From: Streptomyces goshikiensis
GTDB lineage: Bacteria > Actinomycetota > Actinomycetes > Streptomycetales > Streptomycetaceae
Reading direction: 5' to 3'
DNA: 64,000 nt
NCBI RefSeq assembly: GCF_014650555.1
Contig: NZ_BMVE01000008.1
Coordinates: forward strand, 248,001-312,000
Of this stretch, positions 42,638 to 51,599 are shown in pieces; positions within the stretch are counted from its first letter, which is position 1; each line of letters begins with the position of its first letter. The position numbers and the translations under genes were made by a program. Below the pieces are notes generated by a model. That model was given only the letters and a program-made list of their open reading frames with translations, had not been told where the DNA came from and made no database searches.

Positions 42638-43297
42638 CTACGGAGCCGGGGCCGGGGCCGGGGCCGGACGCGCCGGGTCGTCGGCAGGGGGCAGGGTCAG
42701 CAGGGTGCCCGCCGTCAGGGCCTGCGGCCGGGGGCCGACCACGGGGCGGTTCATCTCGTACAGGGCCCACCAGCCGCCCCGTACCCGGCGCAGCCGGGCA
42801 ATCGAGTCCAGCGAGTCCCCGGCCCGCACCACGTGCATCCGCCCCGCCAGCCCGTACCGCTTCGAACACACCGGCCACGCCTCCCACCCCTGCGTGCCCA
42901 GCAGCTCCTCGGCCACCGCGATCTGCTGCGCCCGGGTCGCCAGATCGGCCCGGGGAGCGAAGGCCAGTCCCCCGTGTTCCTCCCACGTCCGCTGCCAGAA
43001 CTGCAGCCCCCCGTAGAACCCGTTCCCGGTGTTGACCGACCACCGCCCGCTGCTCTCGCAGTCGGCCACGCAGTCCCAGGGCCACTCACCGCCCGGCCCG
43101 CAGTCCCCGGGGCCGGTCCCGATCACCCCCGGCGAGCCGGGGTGCGCCGCCGCGGGCCCGGGCGCCGGTGGCGGCGGGGCCGAAGCCGCGGAGGGCTCCG
43201 CCACGGTCCAGGGGAGTACGAGGGCCAGCGCGGCCGCCGACACGGCCCGCCGGACCCGGTGGGGGCGCGGGCGGAGCCGGAAGCGCAGATCGGGCAC
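42638..43297 (-). CDS. secreted Rpf-type transglycosylase with LysM domain
   Basis: A 219-residue exported cell-wall protein. After an Arg-rich N terminus and signal peptide (AVSAAALALVLPWTVAEPSA) comes an Rpf-like transglycosylase domain: WDCVADCESSGRWSVNTGNG, FYGGLQFWQRTWEEHGG with the catalytic Glu in ADCESSG and the disulfide Cys pair. A LysM module follows (HVVRAGDSLDSIARLRRV). Rpf proteins cleave peptidoglycan and help spores germinate. No ydaO-type riboswitch was recognised upstream, unlike classic rpfA. GTG 43297 starts the gene. Confidence 0.92.
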   Translation of the reverse strand: MPDLRFRLRPRPHRVRRAVSAAALALVLPWTVAEPSAASAPPPPAPGPAAAHPGSPGVIGTGPGDCGPGGEWPWDCVADCESSGRWSVNTGNGFYGGLQFWQRTWEEHGGLAFAPRADLATRAQQIAVAEELLGTQGWEAWPVCSKRYGLAGRMHVVRAGDSLDSIARLRRVRGGWWALYEMNRPVVGPRPQALTAGTLLTLPPADDPARPAPAPAPAP

Positions 43298-43594
43298 CGC
43301 GCCACGCTACGCGGCCCCCGCCGGCCCCCCGGCCCGCCACGCGGCGCGTCCCTGCGGCCCACCCGGACGGCCGACCCGCCACCCCACCCGAAACGGCCAG
43401 CACCGGCCACCAACTGCGCACAACCAAACAACACTTGGCACGGAAACGAAGGTGCGGTCCGACCGTTCACTCCTGCGGGTGCCAGGTTCGATTCCGTTCC
43501 CTCAATCGGCGTGACCCCACCCGCCGATCCCCCGTTGAGCCCGGCGAGCCGGGAACCGCCCGGCCCCCGCACGCCTAGTCCGAGGAGCCACCCC

Positions 43595-44410
43595 GTGCCG
43601 CGCATGCTCGACGTCAGTGATGAGGTTCGTGCCGAGATCGGTGACGAAGAAGCCGACAGGCTGCTCGTCGGCCCCGACGCGCCGGGCAGTTACGACTGCA
43701 CCTCCTGCCGCACCCCCGGGGACCCCGAGAACGACCCCACCAGCACGGTGCTGTTCGTCGGGGAGGAGACCGCCGTCCTCGCGTTCGCCCACGCCACCTG
43801 CATCCCCTCGCAGGTCGTCTCCGTCTCCGAGGAGCAGCTCCAGGGCGCGGTCCGCAGCATCACCGGCGACGGCCCGGCCCCCGCCGGCCCCGCGGCCCCC
43901 TCCGACTCGCCGCAGAACGTCCCCGGCGGCCAGGCCGTCCTCGGCATCACCAGCGGCCTGGTCCTGATCGGCGGCGAGCTGCACCCCGCGCTCGTGGTCG
44001 AGCCGACCGCGCCGATCGCCCGCCCCGGCACCACGGGCCCCGGCGACGACTTCCTGCCGCTCCTGATCGAGCAGGGCTTCATCCCGGTCACCGACACGGC
44101 CCAGCTCCCCTCGCCGCTGGGCGGCTGGTCCGTGCTGCTCGCCGCCGGCCAGCTGCACGCCGTGCTCCAGCCCGGCGCCGACGGCGGCGGTCAGGTCGCC
44201 TGGTGGCAGGCGCACCAGGCCCTGTCGGTCACCGACGGCTGGCGAGCCGCCGTCAACAAGACCCAGCGCGTGCTCATCTACGCCGCCCCGGTCGGCTCCA
44301 TCGGCCAGCAGCCCCGCGAGGACCTGCTGCGCGACGCCCTCGACAAGGCCGCCGCCGACGGCAAGCTCGTCGCCGCCTCGATGCCCCTGGCCGGTACGCC
44401 GGGCGCCTGA
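43595..44410 (+). CDS. conserved streptomycete protein of unknown function
   Basis: A 271-residue soluble alpha/beta protein without a recognised family. An N-terminal CTSC pair in YDCTSCRTPGDPEN and a Cys/His near AFAHATCIPSQVV could bind metal. The later half LLIEQGFIPVTDT, WSVLLAAGQLHAVL and TQRVLIYAAPVGS looks like a second domain. GTG 43595 follows GAGGAG. It is divergent from the Rpf gene, with a ~300-bp spacer in which I find no convincing promoter pair. Confidence 0.78.
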   Translation: MPRMLDVSDEVRAEIGDEEADRLLVGPDAPGSYDCTSCRTPGDPENDPTSTVLFVGEETAVLAFAHATCIPSQVVSVSEEQLQGAVRSITGDGPAPAGPAAPSDSPQNVPGGQAVLGITSGLVLIGGELHPALVVEPTAPIARPGTTGPGDDFLPLLIEQGFIPVTDTAQLPSPLGGWSVLLAAGQLHAVLQPGADGGGQVAWWQAHQALSVTDGWRAAVNKTQRVLIYAAPVGSIGQQPREDLLRDALDKAAADGKLVAASMPLAGTPGA

Positions 44411-44429
44411 TCCCCCTCCGCCCCGAACT

Positions 44430-44461
44430 GCCGTCCGCCCCCGCCGAGGGCGCCGGACGGC
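44430..44461 (+). terminator. hairpin downstream of the 43595 gene
   Basis: GCCGTCCG and CGGACGGC form an 8-bp stem with an inner CCC/GGG extension, ~20 bp after the stop codon. Confidence 0.5.
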
Positions 44462-44562
44462 GTGCGCCGGGGGTTGCGCGGTCCGTCCCGCGCACCCCCG
44501 GCGATCTGCGTTTTCTCCCCCGGCGCCCGCATCCGCAGGGCGCCGTTTTCGTTGGCTGATAC

Positions 44563-45033
44563 GTGCATCCATACGACCCACCCCGCGCCCCGTACCACCC
44601 GAGCACCGTCACCCCGCTGCGCCCCGCACGGGACCGGCAGAGCGCTCCGGCCGCCTCGCACACCCCGATCTTCGACACCCTGTACTCGGAGTACCTGCGC
44701 GCCTTCCGGACCCTGCCGGGTGACCGTACGGGCGAGGAGGACCTCGGCTTCACGGCCTTCTCGTACGGGGGCGCCCACTACGCCTCCCACGGCGAATCCC
44801 CGTACGGCGGCGGCAGCCTCAGCGGCTCCGGCTGGAGCCCCGCGTGGCAGCAGACGGAGGCCTGGCAGCCCTCGTACGTCCCGCAGCCCGCCTACTCGTA
44901 CGCGGGCCAGAGCGTCACCGCGCAGCACACCGCCCCGGCGCCCGCCGCCGGATACGGCAACGGGCGGCAGCACCAGACCGGGACGCACCACGTCCCGGCG
45001 GCCCTGCCGCCCGCTCCGCGCCGGGGCTACTGA
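44563..45033 (+). CDS. Tyr/Ser/Gly/Pro-rich streptomycete protein, unknown
   Basis: A 156-residue protein, mostly low-complexity (Pro, Ser, Tyr, Gly, His, Gln), with one conserved-looking island: PIFDTLYSEYLRAFRTLPGD, then RTGEEDLGFTAFSY. No signal peptide or membrane segment. The start GTG 44563 has no clear Shine-Dalgarno. Third-position GC is normal for a coding frame here. It lies just before der in convergent orientation. Confidence 0.65.
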   Translation: MHPYDPPRAPYHPSTVTPLRPARDRQSAPAASHTPIFDTLYSEYLRAFRTLPGDRTGEEDLGFTAFSYGGAHYASHGESPYGGGSLSGSGWSPAWQQTEAWQPSYVPQPAYSYAGQSVTAQHTAPAPAAGYGNGRQHQTGTHHVPAALPPAPRRGY

Positions 45034-45060
45034 CCCCGGCCCGGCGTCACCGCGTACGCC

Positions 45061-46521
45061 CTACTTCTTCTTGTGCTGGGCACCGCGCTTCTCGCGCACC
45101 CGCACCGAGATGTGGATCGGGGTGCCCTCGAAGCCGAACTCCTCGCGCAGGCGGCGCTCGATGAAGCGCCGGTAGCCGTGCTCCAGGAAGCCGGAGGCGA
45201 AGAGGACGAACCGCGGCGGCTTGCTGCCCGCCTGGGTACCGAACAGGATGCGGGGCTGCTTGCCGCCGCGGATCGGGTGCGGGTGCGCGGCGACGACCTC
45301 GCCGAGGAAGGCGTTCAGCCGGCCGGTGGGGACGCGCGTCTCCCAGCCCGCCAGCGCCGTCTCGATCGCCGGGACCAGCTTCTCCATGTGGCGGCCGGTG
45401 AGCGCCGAGACGTTCACCCGGGGCGCCCAGGCGACCTGCTGCATCTCGGTCTCGATCTCGCGCTCGAGGTAGTAGCGGCGCTCCTCGTCGAGCTCGTCCC
45501 ACTTGTTGTAGGCGATCACGATCGCGCGGCCGGCCTCGACGGCCATGGTGATGATGCGCTGGTCCTGGACGCTGATCGTCTCGGTGGTGTCGATCAGGAT
45601 GACCGCGACCTCCGCCTTCTCGACCGCGGCGGCGGTGCGCAGGGAGGCGTAGTAGTCGGCGCCCTGCTGGAGGTGGACCTTCTTGCGGATGCCCGCGGTG
45701 TCCACGAACTTCCAGGTCACGCCACCGAGCTCGATGAGCTCGTCGACCGGGTCGCGGGTGGTGCCGGCCAGCTCGTTGACGACGACCCGGTCCTCCTTCG
45801 CGACCTTGTTCAGGAGCGAGGACTTGCCGACGTTCGGGCGCCCGATGAGGGCGATGCGGCGCGGGCCGCCGAGGGCGGCGCCGCCGAAGGTCTGCTCGGG
45901 GGCCTCCGGCAGCGCTTCGAGCACGGCGTCGAGCATGTCGCCCGTACCGCGGCCGTGCAGCGAGGAGACCGGGTGCGGCTGGCCGAGGCCCAGCGACCAC
46001 AGGGAGGCCGCGTCGGCCTCGCCGCTCTGGCCGTCGACTTTGTTGGCGCACAGCACGACGGGCTTGCCGGCCCGGCGCAGCAGCTTGACGACGGCCTCGT
46101 CGGTGTCGGTGGCGCCGACCTTGGCGTCCACGACGAAGACGACCGCGTCGGCGGCCTCGATGGCGTACTCGGCCTGGGCGGCGACGGAGGCGTCGATGCC
46201 GAGGACGTCCTGCTCCCAGCCGCCGGTGTCGACGACCTTGAAGCGGCGGCCGGCCCATTCGGCCTCGTAGGTGACGCGGTCGCGGGTGACGCCCGGCTTG
46301 TCCTCGACGACCGCCTCGCGGCGGCCGATGATCCGGTTCACCAGGGTCGACTTGCCGACGTTCGGGCGGCCGACGACGGCGAGTACGGGGAGCGGCCCGT
46401 GGCCGGCCTCCGAGATCGCGCCTTCGACGTCCTCGACGTCAAAGCCTTCCTCCGCGGCGAGCTCCATGAACTCCGCGTACTCGGCATCGCCAAGCGCTCC
46501 GTGGTCGTGCTGGTCGTTCAT
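45061..46521 (-). CDS. der: ribosome-associated GTPase Der (EngA)
   Basis: A 486-residue GTPase for 50S assembly with two G domains in tandem. G-domain 1 has GRPNVGKST, DTGGWEQD and NKVD; G-domain 2 has GRPNVGKSS, DTAGIRKK and NKWDE. A C-terminal KH-like domain ends in a basic KKK tail. The ~60-residue acidic N-terminal extension is typical of actinobacterial Der. ATG 46521 is placed by GAGGAACGG. It is downstream of plsC and cmk on the same strand, 75 bp away. Confidence 0.97.
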   Translation of the reverse strand: MNDQHDHGALGDAEYAEFMELAAEEGFDVEDVEGAISEAGHGPLPVLAVVGRPNVGKSTLVNRIIGRREAVVEDKPGVTRDRVTYEAEWAGRRFKVVDTGGWEQDVLGIDASVAAQAEYAIEAADAVVFVVDAKVGATDTDEAVVKLLRRAGKPVVLCANKVDGQSGEADAASLWSLGLGQPHPVSSLHGRGTGDMLDAVLEALPEAPEQTFGGAALGGPRRIALIGRPNVGKSSLLNKVAKEDRVVVNELAGTTRDPVDELIELGGVTWKFVDTAGIRKKVHLQQGADYYASLRTAAAVEKAEVAVILIDTTETISVQDQRIITMAVEAGRAIVIAYNKWDELDEERRYYLEREIETEMQQVAWAPRVNVSALTGRHMEKLVPAIETALAGWETRVPTGRLNAFLGEVVAAHPHPIRGGKQPRILFGTQAGSKPPRFVLFASGFLEHGYRRFIERRLREEFGFEGTPIHISVRVREKRGAQHKKK

Positions 46522-46596
46522 GAAGTCCGTTCCTCGTCGTTCGTGGTGATCGGTGGCACCCGCGCAGCGCGGTTCCACTACTAGGTCAAGTCTCGC

Positions 46597-47244
46597 TCAG
46601 CGCCCGGTGAGGCGCTTGGCGTCGGCCAGGTGGGCGGTCAGCCGGTCCTGGATGCGTACGGTGGCCTCGTCCAGCGCGGTACGGGTACGGCGGCCACTGC
46701 CGTCCCCCGCGTCGAAGGCGTCGCCGAAGACGACGTCGACCCGGCTCCTCAGCGGCGGCAGGCCCTTGACGAGCCGGCCCCGGCGGTCGGTGCTGCCGAG
46801 CACGGCGACCGGCACGATGGGCGCCGCGCCGCGGACCGCGAAGTACGCGAGCCCGGCGCGGAGCGAGGCGAAGTCTCCCTCGCCCCGGGTGCCCTCGGGG
46901 AAGATCCCCAGGGCCCCGCCCTGTTCCAGTACGCCGAGCGCCCGGGTGATCGCGGTGCGGTCGGTGCCGGACCGGTCGACCTTCACCTGCCCGATCCCCT
47001 CCAGGAAGGGACCGAGCGGGCCTATGAAGGCCTCTTTCTTGATCAGGAAGTGCAGCGGCCGGGGGGCCGTGCCCATGAGCATGGGGCCGTCTATGTTGTG
47101 CGCGTGGTTCACGGCCAGGATGACGGGGCCGGAGGCCGGCACCTTCCAGGCCCCCAGCACGCGCGGTCTCCACAGCCCGTACATGAGGCCGATCCCGATC
47201 CGCCGGCCGACCGCCGCACCCTTGAGGGAGGGCGTTTCGCTCAC
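46597..47244 (-). CDS. 1-acyl-sn-glycerol-3-phosphate acyltransferase-like (PlsC family)
   Basis: A 215-residue acyltransferase. NHAHNIDGP supplies the catalytic H(x4)D and FPEGTRGEGDF the substrate-binding motif III; KVDRSGTDRTAI is the middle block. It should acylate lysophosphatidate or a related acceptor at the membrane. Its GTG overlaps the cmk stop (GTGA), so the two are translated together; the cmk-plsC-der order is common in actinobacteria. Confidence 0.92.
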   Translation of the reverse strand: MSETPSLKGAAVGRRIGIGLMYGLWRPRVLGAWKVPASGPVILAVNHAHNIDGPMLMGTAPRPLHFLIKKEAFIGPLGPFLEGIGQVKVDRSGTDRTAITRALGVLEQGGALGIFPEGTRGEGDFASLRAGLAYFAVRGAAPIVPVAVLGSTDRRGRLVKGLPPLRSRVDVVFGDAFDAGDGSGRRTRTALDEATVRIQDRLTAHLADAKRLTGR

Positions 47245-47939
47245 TTGCGCCCCGCCCGCTTCTCCTCGACGAGGGTCACGACGCACTCGATGACCTGGTC
47301 GAGGGTGAGCTCGGTGGTGTCGACCTCGACGGCGTCGCCGGCCTTGGCCAGCGGGGAGGTCTTGCGGCCGGAGTCGGCCGCGTCCCGCTTGATCAGGGCT
47401 TCCTTGGTGGCCGCCAGGTCGGTGGCCTCCTTGCCCTTCAGCTCGCCGCTGCGCCGGGCGGCGCGGGCCTCGGCGGAGGCGGTGAGGAAGACCTTGAGGT
47501 CGGCGTCGGGCAGGACGGTGGTGCCGATGTCCCGGCCCTCGACGACGATCCCGCCGTCCGCGTCGGCGGCGATGGTGCGCTGCAGCTCGGTGATCCGGGT
47601 GCGGACCTCGGGGACGGCGCTGACGGCGCTGACCTTGGAGGTGACCTCCTTGGTCCGGATCGGCCCGGAGGCGTCCAGTCCGTCGACGGTGATGGTGGGC
47701 GCGCAGGGGTCGGTGCCGGAGACGATGGCGGGCTTGCCCGCGGCGACCGCGATCGCGTGCGGGTCCTCGGTGTCGACGCCGTTGGTGATCATCCACCAGG
47801 TGATGGCCCGGTACTGGGCACCGGTGTCCAGGTAGCGCAGCCCGAGCTTGGCGGCCACGGCCTTGGAGGTGCTGGACTTGCCCGTGCCGGAGGGACCGTC
47901 GATGGCGACGATCACGGCGGACGGAGCTGCGGTTTCCAC
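47241..47939 (-). CDS. cmk: cytidylate kinase
   Basis: A 232-residue (d)CMP kinase. The P-loop DGPSGTGKSS is followed by YLDTGAQYRAITWW (CMP binding), VEGRDIGTTVLPDADLK (NMP/lid region) and KRDAADSGRKTSPL (the lid-side RD.xDs.R block). It makes CDP/dCDP from CMP/dCMP using ATP. It starts at GTG 47939. Confidence 0.97.
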   Translation of the reverse strand: METAAPSAVIVAIDGPSGTGKSSTSKAVAAKLGLRYLDTGAQYRAITWWMITNGVDTEDPHAIAVAAGKPAIVSGTDPCAPTITVDGLDASGPIRTKEVTSKVSAVSAVPEVRTRITELQRTIAADADGGIVVEGRDIGTTVLPDADLKVFLTASAEARAARRSGELKGKEATDLAATKEALIKRDAADSGRKTSPLAKAGDAVEVDTTELTLDQVIECVVTLVEEKRAGRK

Positions 47940-48139
47940 GGTGCGGGCACCTTCCTGGTTGCGCGTACGTGTCCGGGCGCGCCAAAGCGCCCCTCTCCAA
48001 GGTTACCGGCCCCGCGCACCTCCCGGCCCCGCCCCCGTTCCCGCCCCGTCCGGCCCCCGTCCCGCCCCCGCCCGGCCCCGCCGGACCGGCAGGGGTGCGA
48101 GGCGGGGGGCCGGGGTCCGGGGGGCGGCCCCCCCGGGGG

Positions 48140-49228
48140 TCACTGCTGGCGCAGGGCCCAGCCGCGGTCGCGGAGTTCGGCCGTGAGGCCGGGAACGGCC
48201 CGCGGGTCCACCATCAGCTGCACCAGACCGGCCTGCTGTCCCGTCGCGTGCTCGATCCGCACGTCCTCGATGTTCACCCCGGCCCGGCCCGCGTCCGCGA
48301 AGATCCGCGCCAGCTCGCCCGGCTGGTCGCTGATGAACACCCCGACCGTTTCGTACGCCATCGGCGCCGCCCCGTGCTTGCCCGGCACCCGTACCCGCCC
48401 CGCGTTGCCGCGCCGCAGGACGTCCTCGATCCCCGCCGCGCCGCCGCGCCGCTTGGCCTCGTCCGCCGACTGGAGCCCCCGCAGCGCCTCCACCGTCTCC
48501 GAGAGGTCGGCCGCGATCCCGGACAGGACGTCCGCCACCGGTCCCGGGTTCGCCGAGAGGATCTCCACCCACATCCGCGGATCGGACGCCGCGATCCGCG
48601 TCACGTCCCGGATCCCCTGCCCGCACAGCCGGACCGCCGTCTCGTCGGCCTCCTCCAGCCGCGCCGCGACCATGCTCGACACCAGCTGCGGGGTGTGCGA
48701 GACCAGCGCCACCGCCCGGTCGTGGGCGTCGGCGTCCATCACCACCGGTACGGCCTTGCAGAGCGCCACCAGTTCCAGCGCCAGGTTGAGCACCTCGTGG
48801 TCGGTGTCCCGGGTCGGCGTCAGCACCCACGGCCGCCCCTCGAAGAGGTCCGCCGTCGCCGCCAGCGGCCCCGAGCGCTCCTTGCCGGCCATCGGGTGCG
48901 TCCCGATGTACGCGGTGACGTCCACGCCGAGCGCCTCCAGCTCCCGCCGCGGGCCGCCCTTGACGCTCGCCACGTCCACGTACGCCCGCGCCAGGTCCCG
49001 GCCGATCGCGTCGGCCAGCGCCGCAGCGACGTGCGCCGGAGGTACGGCGACGATCGCCAGGTCGACCTTGCCTTCCGGGGTGTCGTCCGTACCGGCGCCG
49101 AGGGAGGCGGCCGTCCGGGCCTGGGAGGGGTCGTGGTCGGCGAGGTGGACGGCGATCCCGCGGGCGGTCAGGGCGAGCGCCGCGGAGGTGCCGATCAGTC
49201 CGGTTCCGATGACGACGGCGGTTCTCAC
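48140..49228 (-). CDS. tyrA: prephenate dehydrogenase with C-terminal ACT domain
   Basis: A 362-residue prephenate dehydrogenase for tyrosine synthesis. GTGLIGTSAALAL is the NAD-binding loop, GTHPMAGKERSG and SHTPQLVSSM are the prephenate-binding/catalytic blocks, and ASVKGG is conserved. Residues ~285-350 (ETVGVFISDQPGELARIFA to DVRIEH) form an ACT domain, probably for feedback by Tyr. GTG 49228 starts the gene. It is separated from cmk by ~200 bp. Confidence 0.95.
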   Translation of the reverse strand: MRTAVVIGTGLIGTSAALALTARGIAVHLADHDPSQARTAASLGAGTDDTPEGKVDLAIVAVPPAHVAAALADAIGRDLARAYVDVASVKGGPRRELEALGVDVTAYIGTHPMAGKERSGPLAATADLFEGRPWVLTPTRDTDHEVLNLALELVALCKAVPVVMDADAHDRAVALVSHTPQLVSSMVAARLEEADETAVRLCGQGIRDVTRIAASDPRMWVEILSANPGPVADVLSGIAADLSETVEALRGLQSADEAKRRGGAAGIEDVLRRGNAGRVRVPGKHGAAPMAYETVGVFISDQPGELARIFADAGRAGVNIEDVRIEHATGQQAGLVQLMVDPRAVPGLTAELRDRGWALRQQ

Positions 49229-49293
49229 GGGGCGCTCCAGGGTTGATCGCGTACGGGCAGTCCTGACTCAGGGTAGCCAGCCCGTACGGGACG

Positions 49294-49332
49294 GGGGCCC
49301 GGCGACCGCCCCTCGGACGGCCGCCGGGCCCC
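49294..49332 (-). terminator. hairpin downstream of the YidB-like gene
   Basis: GGGGCCCGGCG pairs perfectly with CGCCGGGCCCC across 17 nt, between the YidB-like stop and the tyrA start on the minus strand. Confidence 0.6.
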
Positions 49333-49363
49333 GCAGACCGGCCGGATGCCGGCCGGGGACCGG

Positions 49364-49822
49364 CTAGAGGTTCTGCTGCCGGATGATGTCCTCCAGCGAT
49401 CCCGACGGCAGCTGCCCTTCCGGGCTCAGCTTGTCGACGGCCGTCGGCAGCGACCGCGCGATCTGGTCGGCGGCCTCCTGGGGGCTGACGCCGGTCTGCT
49501 CGGCCACCTTCTGGAGGGTCGCGTCCGGCAGGGCCTCGGCGATCTGCGCGCCGGAGACGGGCTGGTTGTCGCCCTTGCCGATCCACGACTGCGCCTGGTC
49601 GGTCAGGCCCGACTTGGTCAGCATGTCCATCAGTCCGCCGAGCGGGTTGCTCCCGCCGCCTCCGGCCGCCTGGGCGCCGCCGCCCGCACCGCCGCCGCCC
49701 ATGAGGGCGCCGAGGAGCGCGCCGAGGATGTTGCCGCCGCCGCCCTGGCCGCTTCCGCCGCCGCTGCCACCGCTGCCGCCGAGGAGGCCGCCCAGCAGAG
49801 AGCCCAGGTCATTTCCCGCCAT
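49364..49822 (-). CDS. YidB-family (DUF937) protein
   Basis: A 152-residue protein of the YidB/DUF937 type. A Gly/Ala-rich first half (LLGGLLGGSG) is followed by the compact domain QAQSWIGKGDNQPVSGAQIA, then EALPDATLQKVAEQTGVSPQEAA and a predicted helix. The family is found widely as a small soluble protein of uncertain function. ATG 49822 has GAAAGGCG just upstream. Confidence 0.82.
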   Translation of the reverse strand: MAGNDLGSLLGGLLGGSGGSGGGSGQGGGGNILGALLGALMGGGGAGGGAQAAGGGGSNPLGGLMDMLTKSGLTDQAQSWIGKGDNQPVSGAQIAEALPDATLQKVAEQTGVSPQEAADQIARSLPTAVDKLSPEGQLPSGSLEDIIRQQNL

Positions 49823-49961
49823 GGTCACGCCTTTCGAAGAGGGGCCGGGCCGCACAACCCTGTACACCCCGGCTTCGAGACACGGACAATGTCACCCGGA
49901 CCGGACACCGCCGCCACCTGGCGCGGGCCGGCCGGCCCGGCGCTGCGGTAGAACGTTCGGC

Positions 49962-50303
49962 ATGTTCTTCCACATCGTCCCGCTCTCCGACTGGACCGCC
50001 GAGCCCGACCTCCCGTACGCGCCGTCCTCGCTGGAATCGCAGGGTTTCGTGCACTGTTCGGCGGATCCCGAGACCGTCCTCGCGATCGCCGGGACCCACT
50101 ACCGCGAGACGCCGGGAACCTTGCTCGCGGTGGAACTCGACGAGTCTGCGCTGACGTCGGAGGTCCGCCGTGAGGGTGAATCCGGAGACCGTTACCCGCA
50201 TGTCCACGGCCCGTTGAACCGGGACGCGGTGAGCCGCGTGTGGCAGGTGGTACGTACCCCTGGCGGTCCGGCGGAACTGGCGCCGTGGCAGCCGGGGCCC
50301 TGA
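49962..50303 (+). CDS. DUF952-family protein
   Basis: A 113-residue protein beginning FFHIVPLSDWTAEPDLPYAP, with QGFVHCSAD, LLAVELDE and the late YPHVHGPLNRDAV. Those are the DUF952 blocks (the HCS, the VELDE and the P-H-xH-G-P-L motif). The family is alpha/beta and has no established reaction. Divergent from the YidB gene. Confidence 0.9.
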   Translation: MFFHIVPLSDWTAEPDLPYAPSSLESQGFVHCSADPETVLAIAGTHYRETPGTLLAVELDESALTSEVRREGESGDRYPHVHGPLNRDAVSRVWQVVRTPGGPAELAPWQPGP

Positions 50304-50383
50304 ATCGGTGTGGCGGGCTTCTGATGGGGCCCGCCACTTGCCAGGATGCCTCTCGCCATCCCGGCAATGAGCGAGGAGATGTC

Positions 50384-50842
50384 ATGAGCGACCCCAACCG
50401 CACGGCCCGGCGTACGGTTCTGGCGGCAGGAGCGGCCGCGCTGGCGGGCGGCGCCCTCACCGCGTGCGGCAGCGAGGACAAGGCCGCGCCCGCGACGGGC
50501 AGCCCGGCCCCGCAGCCGCCCGCGAGCGAGCAGGGCTCCGCCCCGGCCGCCGGGAAGGCGCTGCTGAAGACGGCGGACGTCCCGGTCGGCGGCGGGACCG
50601 TCCTCAAGGAGCAGAAGCTGGTGGTGACCCAGCCGACGGCCGGGTCCTACCGCTGCTTCACGGCGGTCTGCCCGCACCAGGGCTGCCTCGTGAACAAGGT
50701 CGAGAACGGCACCATCGACTGCCCCTGCCACGGCAGCGAGTTCAAGGTCACCGACGGCGCGGTGGTCAAGGGACCGTCGACCCGCCCGCTCGCGGAGAAG
50801 AAGATCAACGTGACCCCGGCCGGCGAGATCCAGCTCGCCTGA
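50384..50842 (+). CDS. Rieske [2Fe-2S] protein, Tat-type lipoprotein
   Basis: A 152-residue exported iron-sulfur protein. The N terminus NRTARRTVLAAGAAALAGGALTAC has a twin-Arg-like segment and a lipobox LTAC, so it is probably a Tat-exported lipoprotein. The Rieske domain carries TAVCPHQGCLVN and IDCPCHGSEFKV, i.e. the CxH and CxxH ligands for the cluster. There is no cytochrome bc partner nearby, so it probably feeds another electron-transfer chain. ATG 50384 follows GAGGAGATG. Confidence 0.9.
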   Translation: MSDPNRTARRTVLAAGAAALAGGALTACGSEDKAAPATGSPAPQPPASEQGSAPAAGKALLKTADVPVGGGTVLKEQKLVVTQPTAGSYRCFTAVCPHQGCLVNKVENGTIDCPCHGSEFKVTDGAVVKGPSTRPLAEKKINVTPAGEIQLA

Positions 50843-50884
50843 ATCCCCTCGCGGGGCGGGCGGCGCTCTGGCTACGCTCCCCCG

Positions 50885-51595
50885 ATGAACGAACTGACGC
50901 CCGAATCCCTGGAACTGGTGCGCGACCACACGGTGTACGCGTGCGTGATGGGCTCGCGGGCGTTCGGCCTGGCGACGGAGGCGAGCGACACCGACCGGCG
51001 CGGTGTCTACCTCGCCCCCACGCCGCTGTTCTGGCGGTTCGAGAAGCCGCCGACGCATGTGGAGGGGCCGCGGGAGGAGCAGTTCTCCTGGGAGCTGGAA
51101 CGCTTCTGCGAGCTCGCCCTGCGCGCCAACCCGAACATCCTGGAGTGCCTGCACTCCCCGCTCGTGGAGCGGGTGACCCCGGTGGGCGAGGAACTCCTCT
51201 CCCTGCGCGGGGCGTTCCTCTCCCGCCGGGCCCACACCAGCTTCAGCCGGTATGCGGCATCGCAGCACACCAGACTCGTCGCGGACGTCCGCATCCACGG
51301 CGCCCCGCGCTGGAAGCACGCCATGCACCTGTTGCGGCTGCTGCTGTCCTGCCGCGACCTGCTGCGCACGGGCCGGCTGACCATCGGCGCCGGCCCGCAC
51401 CGCGACCGCCTCCTCGCGGTCAGGCGCGGCGAGCTGTCCTGGGCCGAGGTCGACTCCTGGATGGCCCGCCTCTCGCAGGAGACCGAGGCGGCCCTCTCCA
51501 CCACCCCGCTCCCGGAGTCCCCGGACCACGCCCGCGTGGCGGACTTCCTCCACCGCGCCCGCAGCGCCTCGGCGGCCGCCTCGGTCGCCTCCTAG
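50885..51595 (+). CDS. nucleotidyltransferase-superfamily protein (YcgL-like)
   Basis: A 236-residue protein. GSRAFGLATEASDTDRRGVY is the Pol beta/nucleotidyltransferase motif GSxxxG-x10-SDxDxxG with the metal-binding Asp residues. The helical C-terminal part (KHAMHLLRLLLSCRDLLRTG) matches the predicted-nucleotidyltransferase family often annotated YcgL. The substrate is unknown. The stop is 4 bp before the convergent ADP-ribosylglycohydrolase stop. Confidence 0.85.
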   Translation: MNELTPESLELVRDHTVYACVMGSRAFGLATEASDTDRRGVYLAPTPLFWRFEKPPTHVEGPREEQFSWELERFCELALRANPNILECLHSPLVERVTPVGEELLSLRGAFLSRRAHTSFSRYAASQHTRLVADVRIHGAPRWKHAMHLLRLLLSCRDLLRTGRLTIGAGPHRDRLLAVRRGELSWAEVDSWMARLSQETEAALSTTPLPESPDHARVADFLHRARSASAAASVAS

Positions 51596-51599
51596 GCCC

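Noticed and set aside
43483..43495. tRNA-like T-loop sequence (GGTTCGATTCC)
   Set aside because: Only two of the five T-stem pairs form, and no acceptor, D or anticodon arm can be built upstream.
42638..43594. ydaO-type (c-di-AMP) riboswitch upstream of the Rpf-like gene
   Set aside because: The ~300-bp divergent spacer shows none of the riboswitch's conserved core blocks that I can recognise.
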